Shown: positions 30,008 through 40,359, numbered from the stretch's first letter. The stretch is 56,219 nucleotides of DNA from Bacteroidales bacterium (GCA_017454335.1 JAFTDE010000057.1:1-56219); one strand, 5' to 3'. Program-made: numbers and translations. The notes: generated by a model not told the origin, from the sequence alone.

Positions 30008-30030
30008 GCTTCCATGTTAAAAATATTTGC

Positions 30031-30038
30031 TAAATTTG
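30031..30038 (+). promoter_or_regulatory. Promoter -7 box of transketolase
   Basis: TAAATTTG matches TAnnTTTG and implies a leader of about 30 bases before the ATG at 30074. Confidence 0.55.
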
Positions 30039-30073
30039 TAGGATTCGTGTAGAAACGACTAAACTACAAATAT

Positions 30074-32095
30074 ATGGCAAATCCTATCAGCGTACTGAAC
30101 CACGCAGCGGACAACATCCGCATCCTGGCGGCCGCCGCCGTTGAAAAGGCCAAGTCCGGACACCCGGGCGGGGCGATGGGCGGAGCAGATTTCATCAACG
30201 TCCTGTACTCCGAGTACCTCAAGTACGATCCGAAAGACCCCCGCTGGGCCGGTCGTGACCGTTTCTTCCTGGATCCGGGCCACATGGCTCCGATGCTGTA
30301 CGGCCAGCTGTGCCTGGCCGGCAAATTCACCCTGGACGAACTGGCGAACCTCCGCCAGTGGGATTCCCCGACCACCGGCCACCCGGAACTGAACCTTGAG
30401 CGCGGCATCGAGAACACCTCGGGCCCGCTGGGCCAGGGCCATGTGCTGGCCATCGGCGCCGCCATTGCGGCCAAGTTCCTCGCCGCCCGTACGGGCAACC
30501 CGACCTTCGCCAAGGAGAAGATCTACGCCTACATCTCCGACGGCGGCATCGAGGAGGAAATCAGCCAGGGCGGTGCCCGCATCGCTTCCGTGCTGGGTCT
30601 GGACAACCTCATCATGTTCTATGACTCCAACGACATCCAGCTGTCCACCGCGACCAATGTCGTGATGAACGAGGACACCGCGGCCAAGTACCGCGCCTTC
30701 GGCTGGGACGTCATCGAGATCGACGGCAACGACGTCGCCCAGATCCGCAAGGCCCTGGACGCCGCGCAGAAGGCCGCCGGCCGTCCGACGCTGATCATCG
30801 GCAAGTGCATCATGGGCAAGGGCGCCCTCAAGGCCGACGGCAGTTCGTTCGAGCGTGACTGCAAGACCCACGGCGCTCCGCTGGGCGGCGACGCGTTCGT
30901 CAACACCGTCAAGCACCTGGGCGGCGATCCGGAGAATCCCTTTGCCATCTTCGACGACGTCAAGCAGCTGTACGCCGACCGCGCAAAGGAACTCGAGACC
31001 ATCGTGGCCGCGCGCAAGGCCGAAGAGAAGGCCTGGGCCGACGCCAATCCCGAGAAGGCGGCCCAGCTGGCCGACTGGTTCAGCGGCAAGGCTCCGAAGA
31101 TCGACTGGAGCAAGGTCGTCCAGAAGGACAATGATTCCACCCGTTCCGCTTCGGCCGCGTGCCTGAGCGCGCTGGCCGAGCAGGTTCCGAACATGATCTG
31201 CGCATCCGCCGACCTCAGCAACTCCGACAAGACCGACGGCTTCCTGAAGAAGACCACCGCATTCAAGTCCGGTGACTTCTACGGCGCCTTCTTCCAGGCC
31301 GGTGTCGCCGAGCTGACGATGGCCTGCTGCTGCATGGGCATGGCCCTGCACGGTGGCGTCATCCCCGCCTGCGGTACCTTCTTCGTCTTCTCCGACTACA
31401 TGAAGCCGGCCGTCCGCATGGCCGCGCTGATGGAACTGCCGGTCAAGTTCATCTGGACCCACGACGCATTCCGCGTGGGCGAGGACGGCCCGACCCACGA
31501 GCCGGTCGAGCAGGAGGCCCAGATCCGCCTGATGGAGAAGCTGAAGAACCACCACGGCAAGAACTCCGTGCTGGTCCTGCGTCCCGCCGACGCCAAGGAG
31601 ACCACCGAAGCCTGGGCCCTGGCCATGGAAAACACCAGCACCCCGACCGCGTTGATCTTCTCCCGCCAGAACATCGCCAACCTGCCCGAGGGCAACGACT
31701 ACAGCCAGGCCGCCAAGGGCGGTTACATCGTCGCCGGTTCCGACGAGAACCCGGATGTCATCCTGGTCGCCTCCGGATCCGAAGTCTCCACGCTGGAGGC
31801 CGGTGCCAAGCTGCTCCGTGCCGACGGCCGGAAGGTCCGCGTCGTGAGCGTCCCGTCCGAGGGACTCTTCCGCCAGCAGAGCAAGGCCTACCAGGAGAGC
31901 GTTCTGCCCGCCGGCGTCCGGAAGTTCGGCATGACCGCCGGCCTGCCCGTGACCCTGCAGGGCCTCGTTCCCGCTTCCGAGGGTACCATCTGGGGCATGG
32001 AGTCGTTCGGATTCTCCGCTCCGTACAAGGTGCTGGACGAGAAGCTCGGATACACCGCCGAGAATGTTTACAAGCAGGTAAACAAGCTGTTCTAG
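30074..32095 (+). CDS. tkt: Transketolase
   Basis: A 673-residue thiamine-diphosphate enzyme that moves two-carbon units between sugar phosphates in the non-oxidative pentose phosphate pathway. It has the N-terminal EKAKSGHPGGAMGGADF motif, a ThDP/Mg-binding region YISDGGIEEEISQGGARIAS...DSNDIQL (with DGG where E. coli has GDG), the pyrimidine domain (about 350-520; TFFVFSDYMKPAVRM, THDAFRVGEDGPTHEPVEQ) and the C-terminal domain. Length and layout are typical. LepA follows after three bases, so the two are probably co-transcribed. Confidence 0.96.
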   Translation: MANPISVLNHAADNIRILAAAAVEKAKSGHPGGAMGGADFINVLYSEYLKYDPKDPRWAGRDRFFLDPGHMAPMLYGQLCLAGKFTLDELANLRQWDSPTTGHPELNLERGIENTSGPLGQGHVLAIGAAIAAKFLAARTGNPTFAKEKIYAYISDGGIEEEISQGGARIASVLGLDNLIMFYDSNDIQLSTATNVVMNEDTAAKYRAFGWDVIEIDGNDVAQIRKALDAAQKAAGRPTLIIGKCIMGKGALKADGSSFERDCKTHGAPLGGDAFVNTVKHLGGDPENPFAIFDDVKQLYADRAKELETIVAARKAEEKAWADANPEKAAQLADWFSGKAPKIDWSKVVQKDNDSTRSASAACLSALAEQVPNMICASADLSNSDKTDGFLKKTTAFKSGDFYGAFFQAGVAELTMACCCMGMALHGGVIPACGTFFVFSDYMKPAVRMAALMELPVKFIWTHDAFRVGEDGPTHEPVEQEAQIRLMEKLKNHHGKNSVLVLRPADAKETTEAWALAMENTSTPTALIFSRQNIANLPEGNDYSQAAKGGYIVAGSDENPDVILVASGSEVSTLEAGAKLLRADGRKVRVVSVPSEGLFRQQSKAYQESVLPAGVRKFGMTAGLPVTLQGLVPASEGTIWGMESFGFSAPYKVLDEKLGYTAENVYKQVNKLF

Positions 32096-32098
32096 GCG

Positions 32099-33889
32099 AT
32101 GAAGAACATCCGGAACTTCTGTATCATCGCCCATATCGACCACGGCAAGAGCACGCTGGCCGACCGCCTGCTGGAACTCACCGGCACGCTGGCCGCGCGC
32201 GAAATGGAAAACCAGGTGCTGGACGATATGGACCTTGAGAAGGAGAAGGGGATCACCATCAAGAGCCACGCGATCCAGATGATCTACAACTGCCGCGGGG
32301 AACAGTACAAGCTGAACCTCATCGACACTCCGGGTCACGTGGACTTCTCCTATGAAGTTTCGCGCAGCATTGCATCCTGCGAAGGCGCCCTGCTGGTCGT
32401 GGACGCCTCGCAGGGTATTCAGGCACAGACGATCTCCAACCTGTACATGGCCATCGACCACGGGTTGGAGATCATCCCTGTGCTGAACAAGATCGACATG
32501 GAGTCCGCCCAGGTGGATGTCGTCACGGACGAGATCTGCGACCTGCTGGGCTGCGACCCCGACGATGTATTCAAGGTTTCCGCGCGTACGGGCGAGGGCG
32601 TACCCCCGATCCTGGACGCCATCGTGGACCGGATCCCGGCGCCGAAGGGCGACCCGGACGGTCCGCTGCAGGCCCTGATTTTCGACTCCGTCTTCAATTC
32701 CTTCCGCGGCGTGATCGCCTATTTCAAGATCAGCAACGGCAGCATCCGCAAGGGGGACAAGGTGAAGTTCTTCGCCACCGGCAAGGAGTATGAAGTCGAA
32801 GAGGTGGGCGTGCTGAAGATGAAGCTGGTCCCGACCGCGGGCATCCCCTGCGGCGACGTCGGCTACATCATCACCGGCATCAAGAGCGCCACGGAGGTCA
32901 AGGTGGGTGACACCATCACCCACGTGGCGGACCCCTGCGCGAAGGCGATCGCCGGATTCGAGGAAGTCAAGCCCATGGTCTTCGCCGGCATGTACCCGGT
33001 GGATGCCAGCAAGTTCGAGGAACTGCGCGCCGTGCTGGAGAAGTTCCAGCTGAACGACGCCTCGTTCGTGTACGAGCCCGAAAGTTCGCTCGCCCTGGGG
33101 TCCGGCTGCCGCTGCGGCTTCCAGGGCCTGCTGCACCTGGAGATCGTGCAGGAGCGCCTGTTCCGCGAGTTCGACATGGACGTGATCACCACCGTGCCGA
33201 ACGTTTCATACAAAGTCTATACGATGCAGGGCGAGGTCAAGGACGTGCACAATCCGTCCGGTCTGCCGGCCCCGACCCTGATCGACCACATCGAAGAGCC
33301 CTTCATCCGCGCGCAGATCATCAGCAAGTCCGAATTCTTCGGACCCATCATGAAACTCTGCCTGGACCGTCGCGGCACCCTGGTCAGCCAGCATTACATC
33401 ACCGCGGACCGGGTGGAGCTGAATTACGACATGCCCCTGTCCGAGATCGTCTTTGATTTCTATGACAAGCTGAAGACGATTTCACGCGGCTACGCCTCGT
33501 TCGACTACCACATTACGGGCTACCGTCCCGCGCGCCTGGTGAAACTCGACATCCTGCTGAACGGCGAGCCCGCGGACGCCCTCTCGACGCTGATCCACGA
33601 GGACAACGCCTACACCTTCGGCCGGAAAATGTGCGAGAAGCTCAAGGACCTGATCCCGCGCCAGCAGTTCGACATTCCCATCCAGGCGGCCATCGGGGCC
33701 AAGATCATCGCCCGCGAAACGGTCAAGCAGGTCCGCAAGGACGTGACTGCGAAATGTTACGGCGGCGATGTGACGCGCAAGCGCAAACTGTTGGAAAAAC
33801 AGAAGGAGGGCAAAAAGCGCATGCGCCAGATCGGAACCGTCCAGGTGCCCCAGAGCGCCTTCATGGCCGTCCTCAAACTCGATTCCTAG
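32099..33889 (+). CDS. lepA: Elongation factor 4 (LepA)
   Basis: A 596-residue translational GTPase with G1 AHIDHGKST (about 11-19), G3 [12 protein letters not shown]4 [11 protein letters not shown]-like domains II, III and V, and the LepA-specific C-terminal domain ([36 protein letters not shown]). It acts on stalled or initiating ribosomes. It is in an apparent operon with tkt and converges with yidD, with two bases between the stop codons. Confidence 0.97.
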   Translation: MKNIRNFCIIAHIDHGKSTLADRLLELTGTLAAREMENQVLDDMDLEKEKGITIKSHAIQMIYNCRGEQYKLNLIDTPGHVDFSYEVSRSIASCEGALLVVDASQGIQAQTISNLYMAIDHGLEIIPVLNKIDMESAQVDVVTDEICDLLGCDPDDVFKVSARTGEGVPPILDAIVDRIPAPKGDPDGPLQALIFDSVFNSFRGVIAYFKISNGSIRKGDKVKFFATGKEYEVEEVGVLKMKLVPTAGIPCGDVGYIITGIKSATEVKVGDTITHVADPCAKAIAGFEEVKPMVFAGMYPVDASKFEELRAVLEKFQLNDASFVYEPESSLALGSGCRCGFQGLLHLEIVQERLFREFDMDVITTVPNVSYKVYTMQGEVKDVHNPSGLPAPTLIDHIEEPFIRAQIISKSEFFGPIMKLCLDRRGTLVSQHYITADRVELNYDMPLSEIVFDFYDKLKTISRGYASFDYHITGYRPARLVKLDILLNGEPADALSTLIHEDNAYTFGRKMCEKLKDLIPRQQFDIPIQAAIGAKIIARETVKQVRKDVTAKCYGGDVTRKRKLLEKQKEGKKRMRQIGTVQVPQSAFMAVLKLDS

Positions 33890-33891
33890 CC

Positions 33892-34122
33892 CTACGGAAC
33901 GGGATCGTATCCGCTGCCGCCCCAGGGATGGCAGCGCAGGATGCGTTTCAGGCTCAGCCAGAATCCCTTGAAGGGCCCGTATTTGCGGAAAGCCTCCAGG
34001 GCATATTGCGAGCAGGTCGGGGTGAAGCGGCAGGTGGGCCCGCCCTTGAGGGGCGAGATGCATACCTGGTAGAACTTGATCAGCAGGATGAACGGCGCGG
34101 CGAGAATCTGCTTGAGGGTCAT
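33892..34122 (-). CDS. yidD: YidD membrane-insertion efficiency factor
   Basis: A 76-residue amphipathic membrane-associated protein, the usual YidD length. It has the family motif [20 protein letters not shown] with CSQYALEAF and then [17 protein letters not shown]. It aids YidC-dependent membrane protein insertion. The start overlaps the rnpA stop by four bases, in the conserved rnpA-yidD arrangement. Confidence 0.95.
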   Translation of the reverse strand: MTLKQILAAPFILLIKFYQVCISPLKGGPTCRFTPTCSQYALEAFRKYGPFKGFWLSLKRILRCHPWGGSGYDPVP

Positions 34123-34490
34123 TCCTGCGGGAGTTTTGCTTTGATTCCGCCCAGGGCGGCGGCGACCTCGTCCCGGATCACAGCGAAGGGGGCGGGTTCG
34201 CGGTCGGTGTAAACGAAGAGGATGTCCACGCCGGATCCCGCCAGCAGGCCCTTCTGGGTGCGGTAGGCCTCGCGCAGGCGCCGTTTCAGCAGGTTGCGCT
34301 TGACGGCCCGCTTGAAACATTTCTTGGGGACGGAGACCAGGATGCGGTTCACCCCGTTCTCGCCGGTGCACAGCCAGCAATACTTCAGGTGGGGGAGTAC
34401 CGCCCACCTGCCGGCCGACATCAGCTGTTCAATACGGGTCTTCCCGCGGAGGATCTCCTCCCTGGGAAGGGTATTGGACCCGGCGGCCAT
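34119..34490 (-). CDS. rnpA: Ribonuclease P protein component
   Basis: A 123-residue protein subunit of RNase P, which assists the catalytic RNA in 5' maturation of tRNAs. The conserved basic signature [18 protein letters not shown] lies at about 60-77, with RILVSVPKK before it. Its start overlaps the hemD stop by one base and its stop overlaps yidD. Confidence 0.95.
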   Translation of the reverse strand: MAAGSNTLPREEILRGKTRIEQLMSAGRWAVLPHLKYCWLCTGENGVNRILVSVPKKCFKRAVKRNLLKRRLREAYRTQKGLLAGSGVDILFVYTDREPAPFAVIRDEVAAALGGIKAKLPQE

Positions 34491-35224
34491 TATGCCTTCT
34501 GTTGGAGATACAGCTCGATGGCCTTGGCGACCGAGGGGGCTTCCGGGGTGGGAGCCTTGACTTCGATGCTCAGGCCGGCTTCGTCCATCGCCTTGACAAT
34601 GCTCTTGCCGTAGGTGACGAAGCGGATGGACCCCTGCTGGAAATCAGGGTGATTTTCGTACAGCGACTTGATGTCGTACGGATTGTACAGGGCGACCAGG
34701 TCGTAGGCGGCGAGATCCAGGCCCTTGAGGTCCTGGCTGACGGACTTGACCATCACGGCCGTGGCGAAGTCCAGCCCCTGGCGCTCGAACAGGCGCGTCA
34801 TCGCCTCGGAATTGGCATTGTCCGAAGTGGTGATGAGGAATTTCTCGGCCTTGTGCTTGCTGCTGATCAGGGCGATGACGGATTCCGGCGTGCCGTTTCC
34901 GGAGAAGATCTTGCGCTTGCGGAACACGATGTGCTTCTGGAGGTAGTTCGCAACCAGCTCTGTGGTGCAGAAGTATTTCATCGTCTCGGGGACCTTGAAC
35001 CGCGTTTCCTCGCACAGTTTGAAGTAGGCGTCGATCGCGACGCGGGAGGAGAACACGATGGCGGTATAGTCGGGGAGGTTGATGCGCTGGGCCCGGAACT
35101 CCTTGGCGCTGAGGGGTTCGATGCAGAAGAACGGGTGGAATTCCACTTCGGCGCCGAACTTCTCTTCCAGGGCGGCGTACTGCACCCGGTTGGAGGGGGC
35201 TTGTTGGGATATCAGGATCTTCAT
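34490..35224 (-). CDS. hemD: Uroporphyrinogen-III synthase
   Basis: A 244-residue HemD-type enzyme that closes and isomerises hydroxymethylbilane to uroporphyrinogen III. It starts MKILISQQAPSNRVQYAALE and has two alternating Rossmann-like lobes with the usual features (AIVFSSRVAIDAYF; FLITTSDNANSEAMTRLFE; VALYNPYDIKSLYEN). The family is poorly conserved, so context helps: in Bacteroidota hemD commonly precedes rnpA and yidD. The start at 35224 is chosen over an ATG at 35257, which would overlap the DUF4271 gene and lacks the fold start. Confidence 0.88.
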   Translation of the reverse strand: MKILISQQAPSNRVQYAALEEKFGAEVEFHPFFCIEPLSAKEFRAQRINLPDYTAIVFSSRVAIDAYFKLCEETRFKVPETMKYFCTTELVANYLQKHIVFRKRKIFSGNGTPESVIALISSKHKAEKFLITTSDNANSEAMTRLFERQGLDFATAVMVKSVSQDLKGLDLAAYDLVALYNPYDIKSLYENHPDFQQGSIRFVTYGKSIVKAMDEAGLSIEVKAPTPEAPSVAKAIELYLQQKA

Positions 35225-35240
35225 CGTCTGCTCAGTTGAT

Positions 35241-35951
35241 CTAAAAAAGGACTGCACTCAGGACCAGTAAGCCCGCGGGCAGGATTTCAAGGGCGCAAAG
35301 ATACAAAATTGTTGTAAAACCACCGCAATGTGCACCCAAAATTTGTCCGGTCCGCAGCAGGGAGAACAGCCAGAAGAAGCCCGCCATGACCAGCAGAACC
35401 ATGCGTACAGACTCGTCTGGGGCATGAAAAACTTTCATGACCAGGGCGGTGAAAAGCATCAGGATGCCGGCGAGGATGGTAAACGTATTCAGGGTGTATT
35501 TGACTGCTCCGCGGTTGTCGGAATCCAGCGTGTGCGGGAGGACGATGGCCGAGATGCCGCGCCGTACCAGCAGGAAAACGCCCCAGATGCCGATGAAGGC
35601 CGGCGCGGACCATGCCGGGGGGATTGCGCTCCACCAGTCCGGGCGGTACAGGGCGAAACGGTCCGCCAGCAGGCAGAGCGGCGCGGCCATCGCCATGGCG
35701 CTGAGGTTGCGCGAGCGGGCCATGTTGACGCTGTGCTCGAGGTAGACGGCGCCCCGCCAGCGGGACGCGACCTGGACCAGCGAGGGCAGCAGGCGGATGA
35801 TTTCCGCGATGTACAGCAGGAAGACCACGGCGGCGGCCACGACCAGGATCCGGTTCGTGGTCAGGTCCTGCCACTGCAGGTCCCGGACCGGGTCCGGGGG
35901 CGTCTGCGGCAGCAGCAGCTCGCCGCGGGTAAAGGGGAAGCCGGTCTGCAT
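35241..35951 (-). CDS. DUF4271-type membrane protein
   Basis: A 236-residue integral membrane protein with about six helices (first near 36-52, LVVAAAVVFLLYIAEIIRLL; last near 215-236). The family is known from Bacteroidota only and usually lies just upstream of hemD, as here (16-base gap). Function unknown. It sits second in the operon after the SUI1-like gene. Confidence 0.8.
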   Translation of the reverse strand: MQTGFPFTRGELLLPQTPPDPVRDLQWQDLTTNRILVVAAAVVFLLYIAEIIRLLPSLVQVASRWRGAVYLEHSVNMARSRNLSAMAMAAPLCLLADRFALYRPDWWSAIPPAWSAPAFIGIWGVFLLVRRGISAIVLPHTLDSDNRGAVKYTLNTFTILAGILMLFTALVMKVFHAPDESVRMVLLVMAGFFWLFSLLRTGQILGAHCGGFTTILYLCALEILPAGLLVLSAVLF

Positions 35952-35955
35952 GGTC

Positions 35956-36300
35956 TCAGTTCCCCCGCTTGGCGTTGTATCCCATCTCGCGCAGCAGGTC
36001 CGTCACCTTGTCGCGCCAGTCGCCCTGGACCGTAATTTCCCCGTCCTTGGCCGTCCCGCCGACACCGCAGCGGGTTTTCAGGGTCTTGGCCAGGGCGGCG
36101 AGGTCCTCCTGCGTCCCGACGAATCCCTTGACCAGCGTGACCTGCTTGCCGGCCCGGCCGCTCCGGTCGATCGTGACGACGAGACGCTGGCGCGCGGCCT
36201 CAAGGGTCTGTACCGGGGCTGATTCAGCCTCGGTGTAAGCGAAGTCCGGGTTGGTGGAATAGACCACGCCCAGGCGTTTTTTCCAGTCGTTTTCGGCCAT
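35956..36300 (-). CDS. SUI1/YciH-like translation initiation factor
   Basis: A 114-residue protein with a C-terminal SUI1 (eIF1-like) domain: VTIDRSGRAGKQVTLVKGFV, DLAALAKTLKTRCGVGGTAK and DGEITVQGDWRDKV are the family's core motifs. Bacterial YciH is thought to influence start-codon fidelity. It is the first gene of the operon SUI1-DUF4271-hemD-rnpA-yidD, with a perfect -7 box 16 bases before the ATG. Confidence 0.93.
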   Translation of the reverse strand: MAENDWKKRLGVVYSTNPDFAYTEAESAPVQTLEAARQRLVVTIDRSGRAGKQVTLVKGFVGTQEDLAALAKTLKTRCGVGGTAKDGEITVQGDWRDKVTDLLREMGYNAKRGN

Positions 36301-36316
36301 GATGGGATAATTTTTG

Positions 36317-36324
36317 CAAAGATA
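36317..36324 (-). promoter_or_regulatory. Promoter -7 box of the SUI1-hemD-rnpA-yidD operon
   Basis: TATCTTTG on the minus strand, 16 bases before the ATG at 36300. Confidence 0.65.
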
Positions 36325-36337
36325 AGGATTTCCTTTG

Positions 36338-36345
36338 TATCTTTG
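36338..36345 (+). promoter_or_regulatory. Promoter -7 box of the DUF2723 gene
   Basis: TATCTTTG on the plus strand ends six bases before the ATG at 36352, so the transcript is probably leaderless. The divergent box on the other strand is 13 bases away. Confidence 0.65.
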
Positions 36346-36351
36346 TCAGTT

Positions 36352-39300
36352 ATGATGAACCGTAAACAATTCGATCTGTGGCACCGGATCTGCGCCCTCG
36401 TGGCCCTGGCAGTATCCTCCGTTACGTATTTGCTGACCATAGAACCCTCCGCGTCCTACTGGGACTGCGGGGAATTCATCGCTTCGTCCTACAAACTGGA
36501 AGTCGGTCACCCGCCGGGAAACCCGGTGTTCCAGCTGTTCGCCCGGATCTTCACGATCTTCGGCGACAACATGCATGCGGCCGTGCTGGTCAATGCGCTG
36601 AGCGCGATCTGCTCGGGGCTGACGATCTTTTTCCTGTACCTGACGATCGTCTTCCTGGTCAAGCGCCTGATCGTCAAGAAGGAACAGGATGCATACAGCC
36701 CGGCGCAGGCCGTCGCGATCTTCGGATCGGGACTGGTGGGCGCCCTGGCCTACTGCTTCTCGGATACCTTCTGGTTCTCCGCTGTCGAGGGTGAGGTGTA
36801 CGCGATGTCCTCGCTGTTCACGGCGATGGTGTTCTGGGCGATGACGCACTGGTACGACCATGCGGACGAGCCCCACGCCAACCGCTGGATCGTGCTGATC
36901 GCCTTCCTGATGGGTCTGAGCATCGGGGTGCACCTGCTGAACCTGCTGGCCATTCCCGCCATCGTCTTCCTGTACTATTACCGCCAGCGTGAGGACCGTC
37001 CGTTCAGCTTCTGGGAGCTGGTCAAGATCTTCGCGGTGGGCGTGGTGATCCTGGGCCTGCTGAACTTCCTGTTCATCCCGTACCTCCCGAAGCTGGCCGC
37101 GTACGTGGACCTGCTGTTCGTCAACGTCTTCGGCCTGCCGTACAACTCCGGCGCCGCCTTCTTCATGGTGGCGGTGTTCGTCCTGTGCTTCTGGGGCCTG
37201 TCGGCCACCTACAAGCGCCGCAAGGTGTTCTGGAACACGGCCCTGCTGTGCATGACCACCATCCTGATCGGCTTCTCGCTGTTCTCGATCGACATCATCC
37301 GCTCCTGCGCCAAGACCCCGACCAACGAGTACCAGCCGGACAACGCCTTCACCCTGGTCCGTTATCTGTCCCGTGAACAGTACGGCAGCGCGCCGCTCGT
37401 TTACGGCCAGTATTTCGACGCCCCGTACGACCTGGAGACCGTGGACTACTGGGCGCCCCTGGACGGCAAGTACAAGAAGGTCGAAGGCCCGCTGTCCCCC
37501 AAGTACAAGGCGACGGGCAAGATGCTGTTCCCGCGCATGTGGAGCGCCGCCGACCCCAAATACATCTCATTCTACGAGGCGTACACCCAGGGCAAGGGCC
37601 AGTTCGTTCGGGATGCGGAACACCGCAAGCCGACGATGGGGGCCAACCTGGCCTATTTCTTCGATTACCAGCTGAACTGGATGTACTGGCGCTATTTCCT
37701 CTGGAATTTCGTCGGACGCCAGAACGAAATCCACAGCCCCACCCCGGGCAACCTCTTCTACGGCAACTGGGAGAGCGGTATCGATGCCCTGGACGAACTG
37801 CGCCTGGGTGACCAGTACGACGCGCCGGATGCGCTGCGGAACAACAAGGGCAAGAACCACTATTTCTTCCTGCCGCTGCTGCTGGGCCTGCTGGGCCTGT
37901 TCTACCAGTTCGCGCGTGACAAGCGCGGGTGCTGGCTGACTTTCCTGATGTTCTTCATGACGGGTATCGCCATCGTGCTGTACCTGAACCAGCCGCCCGG
38001 ACAGGTCCGTGAGCGGGATTACGCCTACGCCGGATCGTTCTATTTCTTCTGCGTCTGGATCGGACTGGGCGTGGCGGCGATCTACGATGCCGTGGACGGG
38101 TGGCTGCACGGCAAGGGCCGGATGGTCACGGCGGCCGGCACGACGCTGGTCTGCCTGTGCGTGCCCGCCCTGATGGCGGCCCAGAACTGGGACGACCACG
38201 ACCGCTCCAACCGGGCCACGGCCGTCGAAATGGCCGGCAATTACCTGCGTTCGGTCGGGGAGAACGGCATCCTGGTGACGCACGGCGACAACGATACCTT
38301 CCCGCTGTGGTATGCCCAGGAGGTGGAAGGCATCCGGACCGACGTGCGCATCTGCAACACCTCGCTGCTGGGCACCGACTGGCACATCGACCAGATGACC
38401 TGGGCCGTGAACCAGTCCGCTCCGCTCCGCCTGAGCGTCCCGCACGAGCAGTACCTGTACGGCAACAACGAATACATCCCGATCCACGACGTCCGGAACC
38501 AGGTGATGTCCATCTCCGACGTGATGCGGATCTTCCGCCATCCCGACGCCCGGGTCGCGCTGACCTCCGGCCGCCGGGTGGACTACATCCCCTCGCAGCG
38601 CATTTCCGTGCCGGTCAACAAGGAGAACGTCATCAAGTACGGGATCCTGAGCGCGGACTTCGAACCGTACATCCCGGATGAGATCATCCTGACCATCCCG
38701 TCGGACAAGACCTACCTCACCAAACCCGAGCTGTTCTTCCTGGACCTGCTGGACAATTACCAGTGGGACCGCCCGCTGCATTTCCTGAGCATGGGCGGCG
38801 ACATCAACATCGGGATCAAGGAATACCTGATGTTCGAGGGCTATTCGTACAAGTTCGTGCCGGTCAAGACGGGTGTGAGCACCATCGATGCCGGCCTGAT
38901 CGATCCGGTCGAACTGGACCGCCTGTTCACGAAGGAATTCCGCTTCGACGCCGTGGCGCGCGACGACTACTTCATCGACTACCAGAACCTCTACACCAAC
39001 CTGGGCACGATGTCCCTGCGCGGCCTGTTCTACGTGACGGCCAACGCCTTCATCGAGCTGGGCGAGAACGAGATGGCCCTGGCGCTGATGGACCGCGGCG
39101 TGGAGGTGATGCAGCATTATCCGCTGGAGAGCATCTGCCTGGGATTCTCCGCCAACGACTACATGGTGGCGGGCATCATCGACAACTACTACAAGCTCGG
39201 CCAGCCGGACAAGGCGCGAGCCCTGGCCAAGCCTTTCGGCGAGGAACTGATGAAGTCCGCGGTCTTCTTCCTGTCGTACTACGACGTGGCCCAGCGGGAA

Positions 39301-39435
39301 TTCGACGATTGCGCCAGCTATCTGTACTACCTGGCGGACGTGATGGCGAAGGGCGGCGACAAGGAAGCCTCGGATGACTTCCGCAACCGCTTCTCGGCGA
39401 TGCTGTCCATGGAGAAAGCCGTTGCAGACGATTAA
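36352..39435 (+). CDS. DUF2723 (TMEM260-like) membrane protein, probable protein O-mannosyltransferase family
   Basis: A 1027-residue protein. The N-terminal half (about 1-580) is a multi-helix membrane domain with the DUF2723 signature (SASYWDCGEFIASSYKLEVG, HPPGNPVFQLFARIF), whose Asp/Glu pair resembles the catalytic entry of GT-C glycosyltransferases. The C-terminal half is soluble, with TPR-like helices at the end. The family includes human TMEM260, a protein O-mannosyltransferase, and is widespread in Bacteroidota. The start is the ATG after the -7 box; a second ATG follows at once (36355). The acceptor is unknown. Confidence 0.88.
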   Translation: MMNRKQFDLWHRICALVALAVSSVTYLLTIEPSASYWDCGEFIASSYKLEVGHPPGNPVFQLFARIFTIFGDNMHAAVLVNALSAICSGLTIFFLYLTIVFLVKRLIVKKEQDAYSPAQAVAIFGSGLVGALAYCFSDTFWFSAVEGEVYAMSSLFTAMVFWAMTHWYDHADEPHANRWIVLIAFLMGLSIGVHLLNLLAIPAIVFLYYYRQREDRPFSFWELVKIFAVGVVILGLLNFLFIPYLPKLAAYVDLLFVNVFGLPYNSGAAFFMVAVFVLCFWGLSATYKRRKVFWNTALLCMTTILIGFSLFSIDIIRSCAKTPTNEYQPDNAFTLVRYLSREQYGSAPLVYGQYFDAPYDLETVDYWAPLDGKYKKVEGPLSPKYKATGKMLFPRMWSAADPKYISFYEAYTQGKGQFVRDAEHRKPTMGANLAYFFDYQLNWMYWRYFLWNFVGRQNEIHSPTPGNLFYGNWESGIDALDELRLGDQYDAPDALRNNKGKNHYFFLPLLLGLLGLFYQFARDKRGCWLTFLMFFMTGIAIVLYLNQPPGQVRERDYAYAGSFYFFCVWIGLGVAAIYDAVDGWLHGKGRMVTAAGTTLVCLCVPALMAAQNWDDHDRSNRATAVEMAGNYLRSVGENGILVTHGDNDTFPLWYAQEVEGIRTDVRICNTSLLGTDWHIDQMTWAVNQSAPLRLSVPHEQYLYGNNEYIPIHDVRNQVMSISDVMRIFRHPDARVALTSGRRVDYIPSQRISVPVNKENVIKYGILSADFEPYIPDEIILTIPSDKTYLTKPELFFLDLLDNYQWDRPLHFLSMGGDINIGIKEYLMFEGYSYKFVPVKTGVSTIDAGLIDPVELDRLFTKEFRFDAVARDDYFIDYQNLYTNLGTMSLRGLFYVTANAFIELGENEMALALMDRGVEVMQHYPLESICLGFSANDYMVAGIIDNYYKLGQPDKARALAKPFGEELMKSAVFFLSYYDVAQREFDDCASYLYYLADVMAKGGDKEASDDFRNRFSAMLSMEKAVADD

Positions 39436-40331
39436 CGGCGCATCCGGACGAAAATACTCAAGGGGAGGGCTTTTCCGAAGCGGTCGCGCAGGGAAAGCTC
39501 TCCGCTTTCTATGCGGGCGGAATCGTCTTGCACGCCGAAGGCCTCCCGCACGAGGGTCTCGCCCAGCAGGGCGGAATAGCCGTTGGAATAGAGGTTCAGC
39601 ACGAGGAAGCTGTTCTCCGGGGACAGGATCTCGTTTACGGTACGCAGCATCTCGAACAGGCATTCGTCCAGCTTCCATTTCTCCCCGTCCGGGCCGTGCC
39701 CATAGGCCGGCGGATCCAGGATGATGCCGTCGTAGCGGTTGCCGCGCCGCGCTTCGCGCCGGACGAATTTCATCGCATCCTCGACGACCCAGCGTATGCC
39801 GTCCAGCTGTGAACTCTCCATGTTCGTGCGGGCCCAGGTGACGACCTGGCGCACCGAATCCAGGTGGGTGACGTCGGCCCCGGCGGCCTTGGCGGCCAGC
39901 GAAGCGGCTCCGGTGTAGGCGAAGAGGTTCAGGACCCGGGGGTGCGGGCCCAGCTCGCGGGTCCGGGCGTAGATGTATTCCCAGTTCGGGGCCTGTTCGG
40001 GAAAGACCCCGACGTGCTTGAACGAGGTCAGCCCGAGGCGCAGCGAGATATCCTTTCCCTGCAGCGGGTAGCGGATGTACCACTGGTCCTCCATGCGGTG
40101 CAGGCGGTTCCAGGTGCCGCTGTCTTCCTTGCCGGCCTTGCCGAAACCGGCGCCGGGGGTGAAACGGGTGTGCGCGAGGCGCTGCCACTCCGCTTCGGGA
40201 AGGCTCTTGTCCCAAAGGGCCTTGGGTTCGGGCCGGGCGAGGCAGTAGGCGCCGAAGCGCTCCAGCTTTTCGCCGTTTCCGCTGTCAATCAGCTCGTAGT
40301 CTTGCCACTGTCGGTCTGGATATTCGATCAT
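39432..40331 (-). CDS. SAM-dependent methyltransferase, RlmI/RlmK-like
   Basis: A 299-residue class I methyltransferase of the family that includes 23S rRNA cytosine-C5 (RlmI) and guanine-N7 (RlmK) enzymes. The SAM motif I reads RVLNLFAYTGAASLAAKAAG (about 133-152), followed by acidic VTHLDSVRQVV and the catalytic-type motif YDGIILDPPAYGHG (about 198-211). It has an N-terminal beta domain but no PUA or extra Cys. The product is therefore probably an rRNA methyltransferase, substrate undetermined. It overlaps the DUF2723 stop by four bases, convergently, and has a -7 box seven bases before its ATG. Confidence 0.87.
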   Translation of the reverse strand: MIEYPDRQWQDYELIDSGNGEKLERFGAYCLARPEPKALWDKSLPEAEWQRLAHTRFTPGAGFGKAGKEDSGTWNRLHRMEDQWYIRYPLQGKDISLRLGLTSFKHVGVFPEQAPNWEYIYARTRELGPHPRVLNLFAYTGAASLAAKAAGADVTHLDSVRQVVTWARTNMESSQLDGIRWVVEDAMKFVRREARRGNRYDGIILDPPAYGHGPDGEKWKLDECLFEMLRTVNEILSPENSFLVLNLYSNGYSALLGETLVREAFGVQDDSARIESGELSLRDRFGKALPLSIFVRMRR

Positions 40332-40338
40332 AGTATGA

Positions 40339-40346
40339 CAAAGATA
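40339..40346 (-). promoter_or_regulatory. Promoter -7 box of the methyltransferase gene
   Basis: TATCTTTG on the minus strand, seven bases before the ATG at 40331. Confidence 0.6.
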
Positions 40347-40359
40347 TGCAGAAAATTGT